From: Aquabacterium parvum
GTDB lineage: Bacteria > Pseudomonadota > Gammaproteobacteria > Burkholderiales > Burkholderiaceae_C
Assembly: GCF_001447195.1 (NCBI RefSeq)
Contig: NZ_LFRI01000165.1
Coordinates: 1 to 64,000, forward strand
Reading direction: 5' to 3'
DNA: 64,000 nt
A program made the position numbers and the translations under genes. Positions 36,515 to 46,151 of the stretch are shown piece by piece. The notes beneath the pieces were generated by a model. That model did not search any database and was not told the origin of the DNA. It saw nothing but the letters and a program-made list of their open reading frames with translations. Position 1 is the stretch's first letter, and each line of letters opens with the position of its first letter.

Positions 36515-37513
36515 TCAGAACAGCGCCATGCTCAGCTTGCGGCGGTAGGCGTCGATGACAGGGTCGCCCTGCGGCACCTCGGCCTTGCCGGCGATCTCCA
36601 GTTTGGGCTTGCCGTCGGCCGCGCCAGGGGTCCCCGGGCCGCCAGGGCCACGCCCAGCCGCAGGCTTCGGTGCCGGCTTGCTCATCGTCTCCAGGATGCC
36701 GATGTAGAGCTTGCGCGGGGCCTCTTCGCCCCAGGCCTTGTCGCGCATGATGATTTCCAGCAGCTCGTCCATGGCCTCGGTGTTGCGGCCCATGGCCAGG
36801 TGCAGGCTGGCGAGCTCCAGGCGTGCGGCGAAGTCGCGCTTGTTGGCGGCGATGGCTTCTTGCAGCGTGCTCAGCGGGCGGCCTTGCGCGCGCACACCGA
36901 TGACGGCATCGAGCACGCGCACGAAGGCGGCCGGGCGGGCCTCGACGATGGGGCCGCTGGTGCGCGGGCGCAGCGGCTCGGCCACCAGGCTGGCGTGCTG
37001 CAAGGCGGTGTCCGAGCCCTCGGCCAGCATCAGCAGGATCAGGTCGTAGCGGGCTTCGTCGTTGTTCGGGTCCTTTTCCAGCGCGTCGAGCAGCATGTCG
37101 ACGGCGCCGCCGCTCTGGCCGTCGGCGGCCAGCTCTTCGGCCTGCGCGAGCTCGGCTTCAGCGACCACCTCGCCCTCGGAGGGCACGTGCTTGTCCAGGA
37201 AGCCGCGAATTTGCTCGGCGGGCAGGGCGCCCACGAAGCCATCGACCGGCTGGCCGCCCACGAACATCACGCAAAACGGGATGGAGCGCACGCCGAACAT
37301 CTGCGAGAGCTGGCCCGAGATCTCGGGGTACTCGTCGGCGTTGACCTTGGCCAGGATGAAGCGGCCGCCGTACTCGGCTTCCAGGCTTTCCAGCACGGGG
37401 CCGAGCTGCTTGCACGGGCCGCACCAGGGCGCCCAGATGTCCAGCAGCACGGGCAGGCGCGTGGAGGCGGCGATGAGGTCGGCTTCGAAGTTCTCGTAGG
37501 TGATGTCGATCAT
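36515..37513 (-). CDS. Thioredoxin domain/TPR protein (YbbN/CnoX-like)
   Basis: 332 residues. An N-terminal thioredoxin domain (about 1-110) carries the redox site WCGPC, and the remainder is helical with TPR-like repeats, as in E. coli CnoX (YbbN), a chaperedoxin. C-terminal ~40 residues are Pro/Gly/Lys-rich before a final conserved DPVIDAYRRKLSMALF. The ATG at 37513 is chosen; the open frame above it is antisense to purE. Divergent from purE. Confidence 0.9.
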   Translation of the reverse strand: MIDITYENFEADLIAASTRLPVLLDIWAPWCGPCKQLGPVLESLEAEYGGRFILAKVNADEYPEISGQLSQMFGVRSIPFCVMFVGGQPVDGFVGALPAEQIRGFLDKHVPSEGEVVAEAELAQAEELAADGQSGGAVDMLLDALEKDPNNDEARYDLILLMLAEGSDTALQHASLVAEPLRPRTSGPIVEARPAAFVRVLDAVIGVRAQGRPLSTLQEAIAANKRDFAARLELASLHLAMGRNTEAMDELLEIIMRDKAWGEEAPRKLYIGILETMSKPAPKPAAGRGPGGPGTPGAADGKPKLEIAGKAEVPQGDPVIDAYRRKLSMALF

Positions 37514-37575
37514 GGTGCGATCACAGGGTGAAATGAGGCGGGCCGGGCCCAGCACGCCAGGTGCGGGCCCTGGCC

Positions 37576-37581
37576 TAAAAT
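37576..37581 (+). promoter_or_regulatory. Candidate -10 element for purE
   Basis: TAAAAT about 29 bases before the purE GTG start, in the 96-base divergent gap with the thioredoxin gene. Confidence 0.35.
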
Positions 37582-37609
37582 CCGTCCTTTGACGAGACAG
37601 GAGCCCGCG

Positions 37610-38152
37610 GTGAGCACATCCCCCCAGACCCAGAACCCATCCAACCCCAACGCCATCGAGGTGGGCGTGGTGATGGGCTCCAGCAGCGACTGGGACGTGA
37701 TGCGGCACGCCGCCGACATTCTCACCGAGTTCGGCATCGCCTTCGAAGCCAAGGTGGTTTCGGCCCACCGCATGCCCGACGACATGTTCCGCTACGCCGA
37801 AGCCGCCGCCGAGCGGGGCCTGGTGGCCATCATCGCCGGCGCGGGCGGTGCGGCCCACCTGCCGGGCATGCTGGCAGCCAAGACAACGGTGCCGGTGCTG
37901 GGCGTGCCCGTGCCGTCGCGGCACCTGCAAGGCGTCGATTCGCTGCACTCCATCGTTCAGATGCCCAAGGGCATCCCGGTGGCCACGTTTGCCATCGGCA
38001 CGGCTGGCGCGGGCAACGCGGCCTTGTTCGCGGTGGCCATGCTGGCCCACGGCAACCCGGCGCTGCGCGCCAAGCTCGATGCCTTCCGCGTCCGCCAGAC
38101 CGAAGTCGCCCGTGCGATGACGAACGACCTGACCATGGAACCCAAAGCATGA
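37610..38152 (+). CDS. purE: N5-carboxyaminoimidazole ribonucleotide mutase
   Basis: 180 residues. Class I PurE, converting N5-CAIR to CAIR in purine synthesis. Motifs: [12 protein letters not shown] (nucleotide loop), [12 protein letters not shown] (catalytic His), [13 protein letters not shown] and GVPVPS. The start is GTG at 37610: AGGAG at 37599-37603 has correct spacing, better than the upstream TTG. purK follows with a four-base ATGA overlap. Confidence 0.95.
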   Translation: MSTSPQTQNPSNPNAIEVGVVMGSSSDWDVMRHAADILTEFGIAFEAKVVSAHRMPDDMFRYAEAAAERGLVAIIAGAGGAAHLPGMLAAKTTVPVLGVPVPSRHLQGVDSLHSIVQMPKGIPVATFAIGTAGAGNAALFAVAMLAHGNPALRAKLDAFRVRQTEVARAMTNDLTMEPKA

Positions 38153-39333
38153 GCGCCGCCAAGGACGTGATCCTGCCTGGCGCCACCCTTGGCGTGATGG
38201 GCGGCGGCCAGCTCGGCCGCATGTTCGTGCACGCCGCGCAAAGCATGGGCTACCGCACCGCCGTGCTCGACGCCGATGCCGCCAGCCCGGCAGGCCTGGT
38301 CTCGCACGAGCACATCCGCGCCCCCTACCTCGACGAATCGGGCCTGGCCGACCTGGCGCGCGTGTCCGCCGCCATCACCACCGAATTCGAGAACGTGCCG
38401 GCTGCCGCCCTGGCCAAGTTGGCTCAAACGCGCCCCGTGGCGCCCTCGGGCAGCGCCGTGGCCGTCTGCCAGGACCGCGCCCGCGAAAAGGCCCACTTTG
38501 TCGGCTGCGGCGTGGCCTGCGCCCCGCACGCCGTCATCGAGACGCCCGAGCAACTGGCTGCCATCACCGAAGAGCTGCTGCCCGGCATCCTCAAGACCTC
38601 GAGCATGGGCTACGACGGCAAGGGCCAGGTTCGCGTCAAGACCCGCGAAGAGCTGGCCGCCGCGTGGGGCCAGTTGCAGCAGGTGCCCTGCGTGCTCGAG
38701 AAGATGCTGCCCCTGGCCTACGAGGTCAGCGTCATCGTGGCGCGTGGACGCGATGGCCAGATCGTGCATTTCCCGCTGCAGCAGAACCTGCACCGAGACG
38801 GCATCCTGGCTGTGACGCAAGTGCCTGCGCCCAACGTGACCGAAGCGGTGTCGCAGCAAGCCTACGCCTTCGCTCACCAGATCGCCGCCTCGCTGAACTA
38901 CGTCGGTGTGCTGTGCATCGAGTTCTTCGTGCTGGCCGATGGCAGCATCGTCGCCAACGAGATGGCGCCGCGCCCGCACAACAGCGGCCACCACACCATC
39001 GACGCCTGCGATGTGTCGCAGTTCGAATTGCAGGTGAGGGCCATGACGGGCTTGCCCCTGGTCGAGCCCGTGCTGCACAGCCCCTGCTTCATGCTCAACC
39101 TGCTGGGCGACCTGTGGTTCCCGGTGCAGGGTGGCGAGCGCGTGAAGGTGCAGCAAGAGCCAGATTGGGCCGCCGTCCTGGCCCTGTCAGGCACCCACCT
39201 GCACCTCTACGGCAAGACCGATGCCCGCGTGGGCCGCAAGATGGGGCACCTCACCGTCACCGGTGCCACGGCGGATGCCGCCCGCGCCACGGCGCTCAAA
39301 GCCGCCGCCATCCTCGGCATCGAGCCTTTTTGA
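38149..39333 (+). CDS. purK: N5-carboxyaminoimidazole ribonucleotide synthase
   Basis: 394-residue ATP-grasp enzyme making N5-CAIR from AIR, bicarbonate and [15 protein letters not shown] at the N-terminus binds AIR; ATP-grasp features include [27 protein letters not shown], and [16 protein letters not shown] with metal ligands. ATG overlaps the purE stop (ATGA). Substrate product is used by PurE next door. Confidence 0.96.
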   Translation: MSAAKDVILPGATLGVMGGGQLGRMFVHAAQSMGYRTAVLDADAASPAGLVSHEHIRAPYLDESGLADLARVSAAITTEFENVPAAALAKLAQTRPVAPSGSAVAVCQDRAREKAHFVGCGVACAPHAVIETPEQLAAITEELLPGILKTSSMGYDGKGQVRVKTREELAAAWGQLQQVPCVLEKMLPLAYEVSVIVARGRDGQIVHFPLQQNLHRDGILAVTQVPAPNVTEAVSQQAYAFAHQIAASLNYVGVLCIEFFVLADGSIVANEMAPRPHNSGHHTIDACDVSQFELQVRAMTGLPLVEPVLHSPCFMLNLLGDLWFPVQGGERVKVQQEPDWAAVLALSGTHLHLYGKTDARVGRKMGHLTVTGATADAARATALKAAAILGIEPF

Positions 39334-39382
39334 AGGCAGACTGAGCACCCGCCCAGCCACCCCGACCGCCGCTTCAGCCACC

Positions 39383-40453
39383 ATGCGCCTGCTCGACCCC
39401 GACTCCCAGCCCGACGCCATCGAGCAGGCCGCGCAACGCCTGGCCGAAGGCGGCCTCGTGGCCCTGCCCACCGAAACCGTCTACGGCCTGGGTGCCCGCG
39501 CCGACCGCGACGACGCCGTGGCCCGCATCTTCGCGGCCAAGGGGCGCCCGGCCGATCACCCGCTGATCGTGCACGTGCCCAACCAGGCCGCTGCGCTGTA
39601 TTTCGTCACCACCTTCCCGCCCGTTGCGCAGCGGCTGGTCGAGGCCTTCTGGCCCGGGCCGCTGACGGTCATCGTGCCGCGTCACCCCGACATGGCCCGT
39701 GCCGCCGCAGGTGGGCAAGACACCATCGGCCTGCGCTGTCCAGATCACCCGGTGGCGCGCCAGTTGCTCGAAGCCTGCGCGCTCAAGGACATCCTGGGCA
39801 TCGCTGCACCGAGCGCCAACCGCTTCGGCCGCATCAGCCCCACGCGCGCCAGCCACGTCATCGAAGAGTTCAAGGACCAGGGCGAGGGCCTGGACGAGGT
39901 CTGGGTGCTGGACGGCGGTGCGTGCGAAGTCGGCATCGAGTCCACCATCGTCGATTGCTCGCGCGATCAGCCTGTGCTGCTGCGCCCGGGCCGCCTGACG
40001 TTGGCCGAGCTCGAAGCCGTTGCAGGCGAGCCGCTGCTGTGGTCCAAACCCGAAGCGCCCGACCCAGCTGCGCCGCGCGCCTCCGGCACGCTGCTGTCGC
40101 ACTACGCCCCGCGCGCCAAGGTCGTGTTGATGAGTGACGAGCAGATCGACCGCAGCCTCGATGTCATCGAGCCCGAAATCACGGCGGCCCTGCTGCGCGA
40201 GCGCCACCCCGGCACCCACACGCCGCCGCGCGTTGCCGTTTATTCGCGCAGCCTGTGGGCGCGCCGTGCGCCGCACAAAGGCGTGCTGCACCGCTCGATG
40301 CCCGGCGACGCCGCCACCGCAGCCCACGACCTCTTTGCCGACCTGCGCGAGATCGACGCTGCCGGCGTTGAGCAGATCTGGGTCGAGAGCCCGCCAGAAG
40401 GCGCTGCATGGGACGGTGTGAGAGACCGGCTCTCCCGCGCGGCGGCTGCCTGA
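39383..40453 (+). CDS. tsaC: L-threonylcarbamoyladenylate synthase (Sua5/YwlC type)
   Basis: 356 residues. Makes threonylcarbamoyl-AMP for the t6A37 modification of tRNA. YrdC domain (about 1-205): LPTETVYGLGARAD, AKGRPADHPLIVHV, SANRFGRISPT, STIVDCS; then a Sua5 C-terminal domain (about 225-350) beginning SGTLLSHYAPRAKV. The longer Sua5 form has this extra domain absent from E. coli TsaC. Starts about 50 bases after purK; probably the same operon. The partner tsaB is at 43775. Confidence 0.93.
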   Translation: MRLLDPDSQPDAIEQAAQRLAEGGLVALPTETVYGLGARADRDDAVARIFAAKGRPADHPLIVHVPNQAAALYFVTTFPPVAQRLVEAFWPGPLTVIVPRHPDMARAAAGGQDTIGLRCPDHPVARQLLEACALKDILGIAAPSANRFGRISPTRASHVIEEFKDQGEGLDEVWVLDGGACEVGIESTIVDCSRDQPVLLRPGRLTLAELEAVAGEPLLWSKPEAPDPAAPRASGTLLSHYAPRAKVVLMSDEQIDRSLDVIEPEITAALLRERHPGTHTPPRVAVYSRSLWARRAPHKGVLHRSMPGDAATAAHDLFADLREIDAAGVEQIWVESPPEGAAWDGVRDRLSRAAAA

Positions 40454-40548
40454 TCTGGCCTCGATCCACCGCCTTCACAAGCCTTCACACGACCGTGGCA
40501 GACTGCCGGGTTGAAAAACCGAATCACGAGAATCCCTGGAGAGCGTTC

Positions 40549-41754
40549 ATGTCCCGTGTTGCCACCCGCCATCCGTCCCTGAACCCCAGCCAGCGCCTGG
40601 TGCGCCGCTTGGGTGTCGTGGCCCTGGCCTGCGCCAGCGTCGTGCTGGCTTCCTGCGGCGGCGGTGACCGCAAAAGCTACTTCACGCCGGACCGCATCGT
40701 GTCTTTCGGCGACGAGAACAGCGCCATTGCTTCCGACACGAGCTCCAACTTGCTGGACAGCACGTACCCCGGCGTGGCCACCGACCTGTCTGGCCTGACC
40801 TACACCGCCAAGGCCGTGGTCACGTCAGCCGCCGTGGTCTGCGCCTACGACAACAGCCAGGCCAGGGCCTGCAGCAGCGACAACGGCGTGACCTTCACCT
40901 CGGCAGGCACCACCTACCGCGTGCCCGCCGGACTGAACTGGGTCATCAAGTTCGAAGTCGATGCCGGCCCCACCAACCAGCGCACCACCGTCGTCGACTA
41001 CGCCTGCGACGCCACCAGCACCTGGGTGCAGATCGTTGCTCGCGGCTACGGCAAGGGCTACACCAGCCAATGCGCACAAGACACGCGCGGAGGCGCGGTC
41101 AGCTACGCGGCACTGGGCGCCAAGACGGCCGATGTCATCGCCCAGATCAACGCTCACCGAGGCGAGCTCAACAGCAACACCGTGGTGACCATCATGGTCG
41201 GCCAGAACGACATCCTGGAGCAGTACCAGGCCATCCAGGGCAGCACGCAGACCGAAGCCGGCGCCATCGCCGAGCTGCAGGCGCGCGCGGCCAGCATGGC
41301 CTCGGCCGTTCGCGACGTCATCGGCACCGGTGCCAAGGTGGTGCTGGCGCTCACGCCCGACCTGGGGCAAACGCCCCTGGCCGTGGGGGCCGGCACGACC
41401 ACGCTCATGACCAACCTCGTGCGCGCCTACAACGACCGCCTCTACATCACCGGCCTGGGCAATGTGTCCGGGCGCAGCCTGGCGGGCGTCAACCCCGAGT
41501 CGCTGACCAAACCCGGCACACGCAGCAACGCTTACCAGTACGCCACGCCGCTGTGCGACGCCGCGGCCGTGCTGCGTCCTGACGGTGGCGCACCGGCCAA
41601 CGACGATGAAAAGCTGCTGTTCTGCACCAGCCAGTACTACACCTCAGGCGCAGCCTCCAACACTGCCATCTGGGCTGACGCCAAGCGCCCCGCCCCGCTG
41701 CTGCACAACCTCATCGGCGTGACGGTGTTCAACCGCGCCTACGAGCAGTTCTGA
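40549..41754 (+). CDS. SGNH-hydrolase-like lipoprotein
   Basis: 401 residues. Signal peptide with lipobox LASC (Cys about 36) predicts membrane anchoring. The segment DRIVSFGDENS occupies the usual GDS block I position, but the nucleophile Ser is replaced: GDE instead of GDS. VGQNDIL resembles SGNH block III (GxND). So it has the fold signature without an obvious catalytic Ser; a nearby Ser two residues on could substitute. CGGG after the lipobox. Converges with a 16-base overlap on the SemiSWEET gene. Confidence 0.65.
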   Translation: MSRVATRHPSLNPSQRLVRRLGVVALACASVVLASCGGGDRKSYFTPDRIVSFGDENSAIASDTSSNLLDSTYPGVATDLSGLTYTAKAVVTSAAVVCAYDNSQARACSSDNGVTFTSAGTTYRVPAGLNWVIKFEVDAGPTNQRTTVVDYACDATSTWVQIVARGYGKGYTSQCAQDTRGGAVSYAALGAKTADVIAQINAHRGELNSNTVVTIMVGQNDILEQYQAIQGSTQTEAGAIAELQARAASMASAVRDVIGTGAKVVLALTPDLGQTPLAVGAGTTTLMTNLVRAYNDRLYITGLGNVSGRSLAGVNPESLTKPGTRSNAYQYATPLCDAAAVLRPDGGAPANDDEKLLFCTSQYYTSGAASNTAIWADAKRPAPLLHNLIGVTVFNRAYEQF

Positions 41755-42062
41755 TCGGCTGGGCGCCGCCCATACCTGATCTTCATGGCCAGGATCACCG
41801 TGGCGAAGGTCAGCGTGATCACGTTGGCCACCGTCACCGGCACCGAGCCGATCGACAGTCCGTAGACCAGCCACAGCGCCACCCCGGTGGTGAAGCAGCT
41901 GTACATGCCCAGCGAGATCCCGCTGACGTCGCGTGTGCGAAACGTCAGCCAGACCTGCGGCAGGAAGGACGCCGTGGTCAGCGCCGCAGCGATGGCGCCG
42001 ATCCATTCGATGGTGGCAGGCGTCAGGGGCAGCCATTCGGGCAGGTGGTTCGCGGCGGGCAT
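41739..42062 (-). CDS. SemiSWEET-like small sugar transporter
   Basis: 107 residues, three hydrophobic helices, with the PQ-loop-like motif TTASFLPQVWLTF in the first and VANVITLTFATVIL in the third. SemiSWEETs work as dimers to move sugars across the inner membrane; substrate unknown. Start at 42062 (MPAANHLPEW). Its 3' end overlaps the convergent lipoprotein gene by 16 bases. Confidence 0.85.
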   Translation of the reverse strand: MPAANHLPEWLPLTPATIEWIGAIAAALTTASFLPQVWLTFRTRDVSGISLGMYSCFTTGVALWLVYGLSIGSVPVTVANVITLTFATVILAMKIRYGRRPADQNCS

Positions 42063-42118
42063 GCAGGTGGGGTGTCGAAGAAGAGGGTGGTGCGGGTTGG
42101 CGTGTGCGCCGTGCGGCG

Positions 42119-43723
42119 TCAGCGGTCCTGGCGGGCCCAGTCGATCAGGGCTTGCAACAGCGGCCGTGCCGCGTCGGCGCGAGGGTGGTTGACCAGCCCC
42201 ACGACGACGATGCGTTGCCCTGATTCTCCCAGCACGTAGCCAGACACCGAGACCACGCCCTCCAGCGAGCCCGTCTTGATGTGGGCCTGGCCGGCGGCGG
42301 CCTGCCAGCGGCGCGTGGTGCCGTCGACCCCATTGAGTGGCAGTGAAGCGATGAACTCGGGCATCACCGGGCTGCGCCACATCGCCTGCAGCCATTGCGC
42401 CATGCACCGCGCCGAGGTGTGCTCCAGGCGTGACAGGCCGGAGCCGTTGTCGAGCACCAGGGCGTCGCTCTGGCAGGCGGATTCAGCCCCTCCCGTGGCC
42501 TCGATCACCTGGTGCGTCACCCGGGATCGGGCTTGGGCCAAGGTCGCCGGGGCGCGTCGGGTGTCACCACCCGCATCGCCAGCGTTGCCGTTCTGCCCGG
42601 GGTTGCCACCCGAGCCGCCAGGCGCCAACGCCAGGCTCAGGAACAGCTGGCGCGCCATCACGTTGTTGCTGAACTTGTTGATGTCCCGCACCACGCTGGC
42701 CAGCGGGGGCGACACCCAGGTCTGCCAGGTGGGCATGCCAGCGGGCCAGCTGCCATCGCGCACCGCCTGGCCCAGTTGGCCGCCGGCGCCTTGCCAGGCG
42801 GTTTCCAGCAGGCGGGCGGCGTGGTCGCCGGGGCCATCCCCGCTCCACAGCAGGGGCCACTCCTTCTCGCCGCAGGCCGCAGGGTAGGCGCCGCTCAGGC
42901 GCACATGCCAGCGAGCCCGGCCATCGTGCGGCCAGCCAGCCACGGGGGCGATGTCCAGCTTGAGCGCAGCACGCCAGTCGCCGCAGGCCCCACCGGCGGC
43001 CAGGCTCAGTCGGTGTTCCAGTTGCACCCCGTGCAGGGGCGGCTCCAAGGTGGCCAGGGCCTGACCCGGGCGTGCCGCGTCGGGCATCAGGCGCAGCGTG
43101 ACCGCCTGGTGGTTCAGCAGCAGTGCGTCGGGGCCTGCGTTGTAGGGCTTGAGCGATTGCCCATCGAAGGCGCCTGGGTCGTGAGGCGGCAGCTCGAACA
43201 GGCTGCGGTCGATGACGATGCCGCCTCGGATGTCGCGCAGGCCCGCGCTGCGCCAGCGGGCCATCATGCGTTGAACGTGCTCGATGAGCAGGGACGGATC
43301 GCCGCCCCCGCGCAGGTGAAGCGGCCCGTCGAGTGCCCCGTTGGCTTGCAGCGTGCCCCCCAGGGCCACGTCGGTGCGCCACACATGGGCCGGGCCCAGC
43401 TGCTTGAGGGCCACGCCCGTGGTGAACAGCTTCATCACCGACGCGGCTTGCCGAGGGGCTTCGCCCTGGTGTTGCCAGCGCGGCTGGGGCGCGTCCACCG
43501 GCCAGACCATGAGCGAGACGGCCTCGGCCGGCACGCCACTTTGCTTGAGCGCCTGCTGCAGGGCCGGCGGCCAGGCGCCCGAGGGGGATTGGGCCTGGCT
43601 GGGCGTGGCGATCAGGCCCATGCTGACAAAGGCGCCGATCAGGACGCTGGCCAACAGGCCTGAGCCCGGGTGGCGCGGCGCTGCGCGGGGGCCGAACGTG
43701 GTCTGGGTGAATGGGGTGGGCAT
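42119..43723 (-). CDS. dacB: D-alanyl-D-alanine carboxypeptidase/endopeptidase (PBP4 type)
   Basis: 534 residues. Exported peptidoglycan peptidase trimming or cutting cross-links. N-terminal signal segment ends near SQAQS. Catalytic motifs: SxxK as ASVMK (about 92-96), SxN-like FSNN, and KTG in HIKTGSLEG. The insert between SxxK and SxN is typical of class C PBP4. Divergent from tsaB over a 51-base gap. Confidence 0.93.
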   Translation of the reverse strand: MPTPFTQTTFGPRAAPRHPGSGLLASVLIGAFVSMGLIATPSQAQSPSGAWPPALQQALKQSGVPAEAVSLMVWPVDAPQPRWQHQGEAPRQAASVMKLFTTGVALKQLGPAHVWRTDVALGGTLQANGALDGPLHLRGGGDPSLLIEHVQRMMARWRSAGLRDIRGGIVIDRSLFELPPHDPGAFDGQSLKPYNAGPDALLLNHQAVTLRLMPDAARPGQALATLEPPLHGVQLEHRLSLAAGGACGDWRAALKLDIAPVAGWPHDGRARWHVRLSGAYPAACGEKEWPLLWSGDGPGDHAARLLETAWQGAGGQLGQAVRDGSWPAGMPTWQTWVSPPLASVVRDINKFSNNVMARQLFLSLALAPGGSGGNPGQNGNAGDAGGDTRRAPATLAQARSRVTHQVIEATGGAESACQSDALVLDNGSGLSRLEHTSARCMAQWLQAMWRSPVMPEFIASLPLNGVDGTTRRWQAAAGQAHIKTGSLEGVVSVSGYVLGESGQRIVVVGLVNHPRADAARPLLQALIDWARQDR

Positions 43724-43774
43724 GGCCTGGGATCATAGGTCGGTCGGGCCCAGCCCCCCGGCTAAACTCCGTCC

Positions 43775-44563
43775 ATGCCCGCCTCCCCCATGTCCCAACC
43801 CGATCCGACCCCCGTTCTGCTGGCCTTGGACACCGCCACCGAGCGCCTGCACGTCGGCCTGTCTGCGCCGGTCACCGGTGTGGCGCCTGAGGCGGGCCGG
43901 GCTTCGGTGGTCGCGCAAGAGCTGGCTGGAGGCGCCCAGGCTTCGGCCGGCCTGCTGCCTGCCTTGCAATGCCTGTTGCGCGACGCGGGCCTGGACTGGC
44001 CCGATGTGAGCGCCATCGCATTCGGTGCGGGGCCGGGGGCCTTCACTGGCTTGCGCACGGCCTGCTCCGTCACCCAGGGCCTGGCGCTGGGCCTGGGGGT
44101 GCCGGTCATCGCGCTGGACACCCTCATGGCCGTGGCCGAGGACGCTCGCCAACGCGCATCAGAGCCCTTGCCCGCAGGCGAGATCGTCTGGGTGCTGCAA
44201 GACGCGCGCATGGGCGAGCTCTACGTGGGCTCGTTCAGCTGGGACGGCCAGCGTTGGGCGGTTCACACGCAGGCCGCTTTGTGGCCGATGGGCGAGCCGC
44301 GTGCGCGCTGGGCCACTCGCGCCGACGGCGTGCGCGTGTGCGGCAACGCCCTGAGCGCCTGCCCCGGCGCGTGGGAGGGGCTCTCGCCCGAGGACACCCA
44401 GGTGCTGGCCCCTGACGCCATGCCGCGCGGCGGCGCGCTGGTCGAGCTGGCCCGCCAGGCCTGGGCCAGCGGCCAGCAGGTGGACCCCGCCCTGGCTCTG
44501 CCTTGTTATGTGCGAGACAAAGTCGCCCAGACCACCGCCGAACGCGCGGCGGCTCAGGCATGA
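43775..44563 (+). CDS. tsaB: tRNA threonylcarbamoyladenosine biosynthesis protein TsaB
   Basis: 262 residues, ASKHA-fold protein that pairs with TsaD and TsaE to make t6A37 in tRNA. LLALDTATERL at the N-terminus and GAGPGAFTGLRTACSVTQGLA are the family signatures. An alternative ATG lies five codons downstream. rimI follows 66 bases on, a frequent pairing in bacteria. Confidence 0.93.
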   Translation: MPASPMSQPDPTPVLLALDTATERLHVGLSAPVTGVAPEAGRASVVAQELAGGAQASAGLLPALQCLLRDAGLDWPDVSAIAFGAGPGAFTGLRTACSVTQGLALGLGVPVIALDTLMAVAEDARQRASEPLPAGEIVWVLQDARMGELYVGSFSWDGQRWAVHTQAALWPMGEPRARWATRADGVRVCGNALSACPGAWEGLSPEDTQVLAPDAMPRGGALVELARQAWASGQQVDPALALPCYVRDKVAQTTAERAAAQA

Positions 44564-44629
44564 TGCCCGCCTGATTCGCCTTGCCCATCCCTGCCTGCCC
44601 TTGTCGGCCCATTGCCCCCGAGACCCGAG

Positions 44630-45163
44630 ATGAACCGCCCGGTCCTGCGCGACACCGCCGCCTCGACGCCTGATCAGGCCGCCGTGGGGCTGACCGCGCG
44701 CGCGCTCACCGACGAGGACGTTGACGCCTGGGTAGAGCAGGAGCGGCAGGCTTGCCTGCACCCCTTGCACGCCTGGACGCCAGAGAACTACCGCTCTTCG
44801 CTGCGGGCGGGCTACTGGAGCCGCGTGCTGTGCGCGGGTGACCGCGTCGTGGCCGTGTGCGTGGCCATGGACGGTGTCGACGAGATCCACCTGCTCAACA
44901 TCGCCGTGGCCCGCGACTGGCATGGTCAGGGGCTGGCGCTGGCGCTGTTGCAAGCCCTGTATGAGCGCTGCCTGCATCAGCGTGCCCAAGCCTTGTGGCT
45001 GGAGGTGCGACCCAGCAACGCCCGGGCGCGGGCGCTTTACCAGCGCGAAAGCTTTGTGGACATCGGGGTGCGCAAGCACTACTACCCGGCCGAAGGTGGG
45101 CGCGAGGACGCCCTCGTCATGCGCCGCGAGATCCAGCTGGAGGCCGCGCATGCGCTGGACTGA
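44630..45163 (+). CDS. rimI: Ribosomal protein S18-alanine N-acetyltransferase RimI-like
   Basis: 177-residue GNAT acetyltransferase. The acetyl-CoA motif is LLNIAVARDWHGQGLALALL (about 88-107), followed by WLEVRPSNARARALYQRESF. Location after tsaB is the classical rimI context. ATG at 44630 follows GAGACCCGAG. The 3' end overlaps the uracil-DNA glycosylase gene by 14 bases. Confidence 0.9.
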   Translation: MNRPVLRDTAASTPDQAAVGLTARALTDEDVDAWVEQERQACLHPLHAWTPENYRSSLRAGYWSRVLCAGDRVVAVCVAMDGVDEIHLLNIAVARDWHGQGLALALLQALYERCLHQRAQALWLEVRPSNARARALYQRESFVDIGVRKHYYPAEGGREDALVMRREIQLEAAHALD

Positions 45164-46121
45164 ACGTCAACTGGCCATGCTCAAGGAGATGGGGGTGGCC
45201 GCCTTCTGGCCGCTTCAGCCGCTCCCTGCTGCCGATGCGACCGCCGCGCCCGATGCGCCGCCTGCCGAGTTCCGGCAGTCCGGTGTCCAGCCGGCCGAGG
45301 CCCATGTCCTGGCCGCCGAGGCGATCGCTCGGTCCGAGCGCAACAGCCGCGTCGAGCAGGCTGGTGCCGAAGCCACGCTTGGCGAGTCGCCTGCGCGCGC
45401 TGCGCCCCCTGCCACGCGCCCGCCTGCTCGCGTGGCCAAGCCTGCGCCCACTGCGGAGAACGCGAGCGGGGCCGCGTCTTCCCATGCGCCCGAAGCGCAA
45501 CTGGGCCCTCGCCCGGTTGGCGTCGAGACCATGGACTGGCCCGCCTTGCGCGAGGCGGTGGCAGGTTGCCAGGCCTGCGGCCTGTGCCAGGGCCGTCGCC
45601 AGACCGTGTTCGGCACAGGCCATGAACAAGCGCGCTGGATGATCGTCGGGGAAGCGCCCGGCGAGCAGGAGGACCGCCAGGGCGAGCCCTTTGTCGGCCG
45701 CGCCGGCCAGTTGCTGGACCGCATGCTCGCGGCCATCGTCCTCACGCGTGGCGAAGCCGGCCCCGATCGCCAGGTCTTCATCGCCAACGTGCTCAAGTGC
45801 CGCCCGCCGGCCAACCGCAACCCGCTGCCGCAGGAGGTCGCGCAGTGCGAGCCCTTCTTGCTGCGGCAGATGGCGCTGGTGCAGCCCGACCTGGTTGTGG
45901 CGATGGGCCGCTTCGCCGTGCAGTCCCTGCTCAAGACGAGCGAGCCCATCGGCAAGCTGCGTGGGCGCGTGCACGAGGTGGCGGGCGTGCCGGTGGTGGT
46001 CACCTACCACCCGGCTTATCTGCTGCGCAACCCGGCCGACAAGGGCCTGGTCTGGGACGACCTGTGCCTTGCGCGCGAAGTGCAGGCCGGCGTGCAGGCG
46101 CGGCGCACTGGCGAGGCTTGA
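45150..46121 (+). CDS. Uracil-DNA glycosylase, family 4 (Fe-S)
   Basis: 323 residues. After about 125 residues of Ala/Pro-rich low-complexity linker, the UDG domain starts at CQACGLCQGRR. Fe-S ligands are CQAC and, later, VLKCRPP and AQCEPF; GEAPGEQED is the active-site motif A and TYHPAYLLRNP motif B. Removes uracil from DNA. Start ATG at 45150 overlaps rimI by 14 bases, so it is translationally coupled. The N-terminal linker is longer than in Thermus family 4 enzymes. Confidence 0.9.
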   Translation: MRWTERQLAMLKEMGVAAFWPLQPLPAADATAAPDAPPAEFRQSGVQPAEAHVLAAEAIARSERNSRVEQAGAEATLGESPARAAPPATRPPARVAKPAPTAENASGAASSHAPEAQLGPRPVGVETMDWPALREAVAGCQACGLCQGRRQTVFGTGHEQARWMIVGEAPGEQEDRQGEPFVGRAGQLLDRMLAAIVLTRGEAGPDRQVFIANVLKCRPPANRNPLPQEVAQCEPFLLRQMALVQPDLVVAMGRFAVQSLLKTSEPIGKLRGRVHEVAGVPVVVTYHPAYLLRNPADKGLVWDDLCLAREVQAGVQARRTGEA

Positions 46122-46151
46122 GCCGGCCTGCGCAAGGCCCAGGCCAGGCGC

